From the NCBI GenBank assembly GCA_002085385.1, contig NATO01000002.1, positions 1 to 18,639 of the forward strand: a stretch of 18,639 nucleotides of DNA. The letters are read 5' to 3'. Numbering within the stretch: the first letter of the stretch is position 1; each line of letters begins with the position of its first letter. The notes below the pieces were generated by a model. That model searched no databases. It was not told the origin of the DNA and saw only the letters and a program-made list of their open reading frames with translations. Below, in pieces: positions 1 to 4,988 of the stretch. The stretch is from a candidate division Zixibacteria bacterium 4484_93. Lineage in GTDB: Bacteria > UBP14 > UBA6098 > 4484-93. The translations under genes were made by a program, and so were the position numbers.

Positions 1-446
1 ACTTTCATTATTCCGTCTTCGGTTGCTATAGGACGGCAATAAAACACCTGGTCGTTTGAATAGTAAAAATCCAAGCCGAACTGCCATTCTTTATTATCAG
101 TTATTCCTTCAACGCATATTGTGATAAATACATTCTTTGTCTTTTGTCTCCCATCATCAAAGCTAAGTTCTCGAACATGAAGTTTATGCCATAGAACTTT
201 TGCCATATCGACAGGTAATGAAACTAATTCCGGTCGATAAATTGTAACGCCCTTTCTCTCTTTGGGGATGGTTTTGCCACCTCGCTTTTCTACCCACCTT
301 TTTAATCCAATTTCCCACAAAGATAATGCCTGCAATGCTGTTGTTTTCCCTGAATTATTCGGGCCAATGAAAACTACAGGATTATCAAGCTCAATTTCAA
401 CATCCTCAAAAACTTTGAAATTTTTTATTTTTATCTTGGTTAACAT
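1..446 (-). CDS. AAA-type ATPase (AAA_15/AAA_21, OLD/RecF-like), 3' end outside window
   Basis: Reading the reverse strand from an ATG at 446 gives an open frame of 148 codons that runs off the left edge. It begins MLTKIKIKNFKVFEDVEIEL and continues into VVFIGPNNSGKTTALQAL, a Walker A P-loop (GPNNSGKT, about residues 28-35) placed directly after the short N-terminal strand. This layout is typical of SMC/RecF/OLD-like ATPases annotated as AAA_15 or AAA_21. The Walker B, signature and any fused nuclease (TOPRIM in OLD or PARIS-like proteins) would lie outside, so no function can be given. A purine-rich GGGAGG ribosome site lies about 9 bases upstream, in the 15-base gap after the nitrilase-like gene, so it may be the third gene of that operon. 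The first 450 bases look more AT-rich than the rest, which hints at acquisition but proves nothing. Confidence 0.85.
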   Translation of the reverse strand, partial: MLTKIKIKNFKVFEDVEIELDNPVVFIGPNNSGKTTALQALSLWEIGLKRWVEKRGGKTIPKERKGVTIYRPELVSLPVDMAKVLWHKLHVRELSFDDGRQKTKNVFITICVEGITDNKEWQFGLDFYYSNDQVFYCRPIATEDGIMK

Positions 447-461
447 CCTATTTGCCCTCCC

Positions 462-1697
462 TTACTTTATGAGCATTACCTTCTCAGAAGCAGTCATACC
501 TCTTGTTGTTGCCCTGACAATATATACACCTGACGGAACCGACTTTGCTGGTCTCCAGACAATTTCTGTCCTGCCCGAGCTGCATTGAATCTTCTGCAAT
601 TCTATCTTCTCACCTTTTATATTAAATATGTCAATCTGGATTTCTCCGTAGATTTGAGGGGTATCGACCGAGATGTGGCAGGCGGAGTTGAACGGGTTCG
701 GATATACCGAAATCGACATTTGGACAGGATGCAAAGCCGCTATTTCCTCCACCGGTGAGTGCCCCTCGATTGGCAGATAGGCTATCACCCATTCACTCGT
801 TACCTCGAAACCATCGAGTAGAACCCATTCATCAGGCTCGCTTTCATACAGATTTGGGATATAGAAGAAGCCGTTGCTCCCGGAGAAAAATTCTGCTGTC
901 CCGAACCACGGGGTATCGTTGCAGGCGTCTCCTGTTATCATATACCAGAATGGTCTGCGATGCGATGAGCCGAATCCTGTTACACCCGAGACATCTGCCC
1001 TTGCCTGAATATCTTCCATAGTGCCGAGTGAGCCCGTGAACATCGTCGCCTGCAGGTAGATAAATATCTCCGCCTCGCCTCTGTCTCCATTGTAGAGTGA
1101 ATCCCTGCTTATCTCGTTACAGATGCCGATATAAAATGTAGTAAATGTCGAGTCCCGAAGCCACAGTGTATCCTGCCTCATCGATTTGAACTCATATGTT
1201 GTGCCTCTTCCACCCTCGGCTTTTCTCCTTAGATGATGGATTTCCCCATCGGGATAGAATACAGGAGCGGTGTTGGCGTAGTTTGGTGGGATGCCGCCGT
1301 ATCCCGGTATTCCAGGACGATATTCCCCAAGCGTTCCAGGAATGATTGTGCAGTGGTGCTCCCTGGCAAGGATTGATATCGTATCGAGAATTGCTACTGT
1401 TCTGTCGCCGTATGCCCCGACAGGAACCCAGGATACCTCGCCCATAGCACCGAAAAATTCGACATAGGTGGTGAAACTGTATCCTGTGTTGACCATAAGT
1501 CCAAACTCCGGGGCTATCACCATATCGCAGTCCGGGTGCTCCTCGAGCACTGCCTTTATCCGCTCAAATACACCATCCACTGCTGGATAACTCCCTTCCC
1601 AGCGAATGGATGCAATCTTCACACTACCCTGGAGATTGATTAAATGGAGAGAAATAATAATGAACAACAGGACAATTTCTATGACACTATGTTTCAT
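462..1697 (-). CDS. Secreted nitrilase-superfamily (carbon-nitrogen hydrolase) protein with C-terminal sorting domain
   Basis: This 411-aa protein starts with a hydrophobic signal segment (residues about 5-22). A carbon-nitrogen hydrolase fold follows: the presumed Glu-Lys-Cys triad is E64 in IAPEFG, K159 in HLRRKAEGG and C193 in GICNEI, spaced as in the family. The substrate is unknown; relatives cleave nitriles, amides or N-carbamyl groups. Residues about 330-411 form a type A secretion/sorting-like domain (YPNPFNSA near the start, PSGVYIVRA near the end) found on surface and secreted proteins of FCB-group bacteria. Most nitrilase-superfamily enzymes are cytoplasmic, apart from membrane enzymes such as Lnt, so an exported soluble one with a sorting tail is unusual. 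The start overlaps the nagZ 3' end by 11 bases; the only purine-rich site (AAGAGG) abuts the ATG, so translation is probably coupled to nagZ. Confidence 0.85.
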   Translation of the reverse strand: MKHSVIEIVLLFIIISLHLINLQGSVKIASIRWEGSYPAVDGVFERIKAVLEEHPDCDMVIAPEFGLMVNTGYSFTTYVEFFGAMGEVSWVPVGAYGDRTVAILDTISILAREHHCTIIPGTLGEYRPGIPGYGGIPPNYANTAPVFYPDGEIHHLRRKAEGGRGTTYEFKSMRQDTLWLRDSTFTTFYIGICNEISRDSLYNGDRGEAEIFIYLQATMFTGSLGTMEDIQARADVSGVTGFGSSHRRPFWYMITGDACNDTPWFGTAEFFSGSNGFFYIPNLYESEPDEWVLLDGFEVTSEWVIAYLPIEGHSPVEEIAALHPVQMSISVYPNPFNSACHISVDTPQIYGEIQIDIFNIKGEKIELQKIQCSSGRTEIVWRPAKSVPSGVYIVRATTRGMTASEKVMLIK

Positions 1698-2637
1698 CCT
1701 CTTTTTGTCCCAACCAGATGCTTAAAAGTTTATCCTTGCTTTCTTCGGTTCTCCCCCTCGGAACCCCTTTTGAAAGGAACTTCTCATAAGTAAGGTTTTG
1801 CATCTCGAAATCCGAGCATATAAGAATGATGTCGTGCCCTGCGACAAAAGCAGACACTGCCACATCTGGCATATTGCCCTGAACTGCACCCATCATCATA
1901 TCATCAGTGAGTATTATATTACTATAATGCAAGTTTTTACGCAAAAAGTCAATTATTCTGGGAGAAAAAGTTACAGGAGAACTATCCCATTCAGGGATAA
2001 CGAAATGTGATGTCATAATGAACTCAACTCCGCATGAGATTGCTTCACGAAAGGGGGGGATATTTCTGTCTAAAAAATTATTCAGGGGTAGATTCAGCTC
2101 TCCGAGGGATTTGTGCGGGTCGAACTCCGCATCTCCCAATCCAGGGAAATGTTTGGCACAAGGAAAAATTCCCGCTTTCTTCATACCTGATATTGCTTTC
2201 CTGACCGAGCGGTTCACCACATCCGTTCTACCGGAAAAAGACCTTTCATATAAAATATTGTTCATTGCAACCACATCACAGACGGGCGCAAGGTTGACAT
2301 CGATACCGAGTTTCACAAGCTCAGCAGATGAATGAAAATATGCATCCTGTATATCGATACCCTTTTCCTGCATCTCCCTGTTTGATGGATGTGTGTAGAT
2401 TCCCTCCTTGATGCGGTTCTTCTCACCACCTTCCTGGTCGATATAAACTAAAAAGGGAGCTGGAATCTCTCCCTTTAAGAGGGTTGTCAATTCCTTTAAG
2501 TCCTTTGCATCCCTGAAATTATGGGAGAAAAGTATCACTCCACCGAGACCGATTCTCCTTGCAAAGCGGATAAAATCATCGAGATGAACAGCCTCATCGA
2601 TTCCAAAGATGAAAAAGTGACCAATCTTGCTACTCAC
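1687..2637 (-). CDS. nagZ: Beta-N-acetylhexosaminidase, glycoside hydrolase family 3 (NagZ-like)
   Basis: Cytoplasmic GH3 enzyme expected to remove N-acetylglucosamine from anhydro-muropeptides in peptidoglycan recycling. With the GTG start at 2637 the protein is 316 aa and begins SSKIGHFFIFGID, the usual NagZ N-terminus. Visible motifs are YIDQEGG (about 65-71), CAKHFPGLGD (160-169), the Asp-His catalytic dyad D173-P-H175, and LTDDMMMGA holding the likely nucleophile D245. The frame stays open upstream to a TTG at 2703, which would add 22 residues, but that stretch contains a near-consensus promoter and is not family-like, so I prefer the GTG. Family members often read KHFPGHGD; here Leu replaces that His. 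It is the first gene of the leftward cluster and overlaps the nitrilase-like gene. No signal peptide is seen. Confidence 0.88.
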   Translation of the reverse strand: MSSKIGHFFIFGIDEAVHLDDFIRFARRIGLGGVILFSHNFRDAKDLKELTTLLKGEIPAPFLVYIDQEGGEKNRIKEGIYTHPSNREMQEKGIDIQDAYFHSSAELVKLGIDVNLAPVCDVVAMNNILYERSFSGRTDVVNRSVRKAISGMKKAGIFPCAKHFPGLGDAEFDPHKSLGELNLPLNNFLDRNIPPFREAISCGVEFIMTSHFVIPEWDSSPVTFSPRIIDFLRKNLHYSNIILTDDMMMGAVQGNMPDVAVSAFVAGHDIILICSDFEMQNLTYEKFLSKGVPRGRTEESKDKLLSIWLGQKEDET

Positions 2638-2644
2638 AGTGTTT

Positions 2645-2673
2645 ATAATACTAATTTTCGCTCTTCGTGTCAA
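2645..2673 (-). promoter_or_regulatory. Sigma-70-type promoter of nagZ, predicted leaderless
   Basis: On the reverse strand TTGACA (2673-2668) is followed after exactly 17 bases by TATTAT (2650-2645): a perfect -35 and a 5/6 match -10. Transcription would start around 2637-2639, on or just before the GTG at 2637, leaving no room for a ribosome site. It lies inside the longer reading frame that a TTG start would use, which argues for the shorter protein. Confidence 0.7.
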
Positions 2674-2688
2674 GTAAATATATTTACC

Positions 2689-2716
2689 TTGAAAAGTGGA
2701 CAATTCTTCTTATCTT
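2689..2716 (+). promoter_or_regulatory. Possible promoter of the NAD(P)HX repair gene
   Basis: TTGAAA (2689-2694), a 16-base spacer and TATCTT (2711-2716) give 5/6 and 4/6 matches to sigma-70 boxes. Transcription would start near 2723, giving a leader of about 18 bases that carries the GGAGG ribosome site at 2731-2735. It is divergent from the nagZ promoter about 20 bases away. The match is moderate. Confidence 0.4.
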
Positions 2717-2740
2717 GAAGCTCCAACATAGGAGGGAAGA

Positions 2741-4288
2741 ATGAACATAGTAACCAATAGCATAATGAAGGCACTCGACAGAAAAACAATAGATGAAATA
2801 GGTATCCCTGGTCAGCAGTTAATGGAGAAAGCAGGCGAGGGTGTTGCCGATGTTGCTGATACGCTCCTCAAAGACACAGGCGGGAAGAAAGTTGCTGTCT
2901 TTTGTGGAAAAGGAAACAACGGTGGAGATGGGTTCGTTGCAGCGAGGCATCTTGCGGGAAAAGGGTATTCTGTCGAGGTTTTCCTGGTCGGTGCAAAGGA
3001 CGAGCTCAAGGGAGATGCGAGGCTGAACCTCAAAAGGGCAGTAGAGCTTGGAATACCGGTCTATGAAATAAACGAATCCCCTGCTAATCTGGATTTTGAG
3101 ATGATAATCGATGCGATATTCGGCACGGGGTTCAGGGGGAAGATAGGAGAACCTTACCGTGAGATAATCGATGCGATAAACAAGACAAACATACCTGTTG
3201 TCTCTGTGGATATACCCTCGGGTATCGATGGTGACACGGGACAGGATGGTGGAACGAGCATCTACGCCGATGCCACAGTGACATTTGCCTACCCTAAACT
3301 GGGGCATATCTTCCACCCGGGGAGAGGAAGGACTGGTGAGCTTTATATTGTCGATATTGGAGTGCCGTCGGAGCTTATCGAGGAAGTCTCACCTCGCTTC
3401 TTCGCCGATGAACTGGAGGATATAGCAAGGCTTCTACCCCGCCGTTTTCCTGATATGCACAAGGGTGATGCAGGGAAGGCGCTTGTTGTTGCTGGCTCGA
3501 AAGGTATGACAGGAGCAGCGTATCTCTCTGCTATTTCCTGCCTTCGCTCGGGTGCGGGGCTTGTCTATCTCGCCGTGCCAGAGGGAGTTGCCCCTGTGCT
3601 TGAAATGAAGGCAACCGAGGCTGTTAAGCTGTATCTGCCGAACATCAAAAATAGATTCGCTATCTCACTGCGCTCCCTCGGCGTGATATATGAATATCTC
3701 TCTTCTGTCGATGCTCTAATTATCGGACCCGGTCTCGGCAGGCACTATGAGACACGCGAGGCTGTGCTCCGCATTGCACAAAAAACGACGATACCAACAT
3801 TATTCGATGCCGATGCACTATTTGCCCTGGCGAAAGACAGGGAAATCTGGAAGAAGGTTAAAGCCCCATACATTATAACCCCTCATTCGGGCGAGTTCGC
3901 ACGAATCATCGATGCACCGGTCAAGGAGGTCTCTACCAATCGACTGAAATTTGCACTCGAGTATAAGGATATGTTCGTTGATGCTGTTTTACTTCTCAAG
4001 GGCAATCCAACGATAATCGCTCAAGGAGATAAGATTTATCTCAATCCGACTGGCAACGACGGTATGGCTACTGCTGGGAGTGGAGATGTCCTATCAGGGC
4101 TTATTGGTGGATTTCTTGCGCAGGGATGCTCACCACTCGATGCTGCGCGTCTCGGGGCGTACATTCACGGGCTAGCAGGTGATATCGCCGCCGAGCGACT
4201 CACCACCCGAGCAATGATTGCAGGAGACATTATGCTCGCCATACCGGATGCCTTCGCTGAGGTCGAAAATCTAACACCAGAAGAATGA
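2741..4288 (+). CDS. nnr: Bifunctional NAD(P)H-hydrate epimerase / ADP-dependent NAD(P)H-hydrate dehydratase
   Basis: A 515-aa metabolite-repair enzyme that restores damaged hydrated NADH and NADPH: the epimerase interconverts the R and S hydrates and the dehydratase reverts the S form using ADP. Residues about 1-215 are the YjeF N-terminal domain (QQLMEKAGEGVADV, FCGKGNNGGDGFVAARHL at 54-71, DAIFGTGFRG, SVDIPSGIDGDTG at 155-167). Residues about 238-505 are the ribokinase-like YjeF C-terminal domain (HKGDAGKALVVAGS at 240-253, IIGPGLGR, DADAL, ITPHSGEF, and the nucleotide-binding GNDGMATAGSGDVLSG at 438-453). Length and order match the usual two-domain protein. The ATG has a strong GGAGGG ribosome site 5 bases upstream. 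It stands alone, divergent from nagZ, as expected for a housekeeping gene. Confidence 0.96.
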   Translation: MNIVTNSIMKALDRKTIDEIGIPGQQLMEKAGEGVADVADTLLKDTGGKKVAVFCGKGNNGGDGFVAARHLAGKGYSVEVFLVGAKDELKGDARLNLKRAVELGIPVYEINESPANLDFEMIIDAIFGTGFRGKIGEPYREIIDAINKTNIPVVSVDIPSGIDGDTGQDGGTSIYADATVTFAYPKLGHIFHPGRGRTGELYIVDIGVPSELIEEVSPRFFADELEDIARLLPRRFPDMHKGDAGKALVVAGSKGMTGAAYLSAISCLRSGAGLVYLAVPEGVAPVLEMKATEAVKLYLPNIKNRFAISLRSLGVIYEYLSSVDALIIGPGLGRHYETREAVLRIAQKTTIPTLFDADALFALAKDREIWKKVKAPYIITPHSGEFARIIDAPVKEVSTNRLKFALEYKDMFVDAVLLLKGNPTIIAQGDKIYLNPTGNDGMATAGSGDVLSGLIGGFLAQGCSPLDAARLGAYIHGLAGDIAAERLTTRAMIAGDIMLAIPDAFAEVENLTPEE

Positions 4289-4308
4289 GCAAGGGATACG
4301 ACAGAGTT

Positions 4309-4350
4309 GTTTTTCGCTTGCTAATCAGCTATTTTTCTATATATAAATTA
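4309..4350 (+). repeat. Promoter-like direct repeat, copy 1
   Basis: This 42-base block matches 4869-4912 almost exactly: both begin GTTTTTCGCTTG, then YTAATCAGCTATTTTT and a run ending ATATATAAATTA. Differences are one substitution (C for T) and a short change before the AT run. It contains TTGCTA (4318-4323) and TATAAA (4342-4347) with an 18-base spacer, so it can act as a promoter for the 116-aa gene. Similarity may continue weakly into GGCTCAATG (4362-4370), which matches the D-arm of the downstream tRNA. Confidence 0.8.
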
Positions 4351-4428
4351 CATCTGGCGGCGGCTCAATGAACAGGTTCGAGCAACCTAAGCAACGGGGC
4401 GTGTGCCCGTAACAGAGGAGGATTCGTC
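4351..4428 (+). other. Structured 5' leader of the 116-aa gene
   Basis: About 75 bases lie between the promoter-like repeat and the GTG start. Two hairpins are visible: AGGTT-CGAGC-AACCT (about 4374-4388) and ACGGG-GCGTGTG-CCCGT (about 4394-4410), followed by the GAGGAGG ribosome site (4415-4421). An alternative pairing GCTC/GAGC would use the tRNA-like GGCTCAATG stretch. It does not match a riboswitch class I recognise. It could be a regulatory leader or a decayed tRNA duplicate; low certainty. Confidence 0.35.
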
Positions 4429-4779
4429 GTGGCAAGAAGGAAGAAGCGTGTGTCTGAATCGGCAAGGCTCAGGCGTGGCATCAAGACAAAGAATGCGTTC
4501 ATTCGAGAGTTCACAGGCAAGTCGGGTAAATCTTACCTGGGCATCTGGTTCAGAGACCGTTCGTTCGCTCTGTTTGCAAAGGAGTGGACAGAAGACCCAT
4601 TTTCTCATCGTTTCGAGCTTATATACAACTCAAAGAGGCTACTCATCCGCGAACTGGAAATCGAGATACCGGAAGAAAAATACAGAAAATTGTCAACCTA
4701 TCAGGTAGCCGAAATGGTTCTGAGTGGAGAACTCAAGAGCAAACGTGTCCCCTCGATTAAATTCTCTCAGCAGAAGTAA
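4429..4779 (+). CDS. Uncharacterised 116-aa protein with basic N-terminus
   Basis: I do not recognise this family. The GTG start sits 7 bases after a strong GGAGG site (4417-4421). The first 35 residues are very basic (MARRKKRVSESARLRRGIKT and on), suggesting RNA, DNA or ribosome contact. The middle is mixed alpha/beta in character (SYLGIWFRDRSFALFAKEW, then RFELIYNSKRLLIRELEIEI), and the C-terminal third contains STYQVAEMVLSGELKSKRVP, which could be a small helical domain. There is no signal peptide or membrane segment. It stands between two copies of the same promoter-like repeat and just before tRNA-Arg, with no operon partners. It is probably real because of the ribosome site, the promoter-like element and non-random composition. 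Confidence 0.7.
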   Translation: MARRKKRVSESARLRRGIKTKNAFIREFTGKSGKSYLGIWFRDRSFALFAKEWTEDPFSHRFELIYNSKRLLIRELEIEIPEEKYRKLSTYQVAEMVLSGELKSKRVPSIKFSQQK

Positions 4780-4868
4780 CTAATGAGATAAGGCTCGATG
4801 CAAAGTATCTTTTGTTATTCAGGGATTAAGTTGTTGGGATTATCCGGGTTGTCAGCTTCAGTGATACC

Positions 4869-4912
4869 GTTTTTCGCTTGTTAATCAGCTATTTTTGAAT
4901 ATATATAAATTA
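4869..4912 (+). repeat. Promoter-like direct repeat, copy 2 (tRNA-Arg promoter)
   Basis: Second copy of the 4309-4350 block, 560 bases downstream, here 44 bases long. TTGTTA (4878-4883) followed by TATATA (4902-4907, spacer 18) or TATAAA (4904-4909, spacer 20) would start transcription at about 4914-4916, essentially at the mature tRNA 5' end. The sequence before the block differs between the two copies. Confidence 0.75.
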
Positions 4913-4915
4913 TGT

Positions 4916-4988
4916 GCGGCAGTGGCTCAATGGATAGAGCAGCAGATTCCGGATCTGCAGGTTGGAGGTTCAAGTCCTCTCTGCCGCA
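4916..4988 (+). tRNA. tRNA-Arg (anticodon CCG)
   Basis: A complete 73-base cloverleaf. The acceptor stem is GCGGCAG with CTGCCGC and discriminator A73. The D-arm is GCTC-AATGGATA-GAGC, the anticodon arm GCAGA-TTCCGGA-TCTGC, and the T-arm GGAGG-TTCAAGT-CCTCT (one G-U pair). The anticodon CCG reads CGG, arginine. CCA is not encoded (TAT follows). The reading frame of the downstream subtilase passes through the whole tRNA without a stop, and the only ATG codons for that protein fall at 4912 or inside the tRNA. Confidence 0.96.

Noticed and set aside
4351..4428. A second tRNA gene after repeat copy 1
   Set aside because: GGCTCAATG resembles the D-arm, but there is no matching acceptor stem, no 7-base anticodon loop and no TTC T-loop; treated as a leader.
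4309..4912. A 560-bp mobile element flanked by direct repeats
   Set aside because: There is no integrase, transposase, terminal inverted repeat or target duplication; the repeats contain promoter boxes and tandem duplication explains them better.
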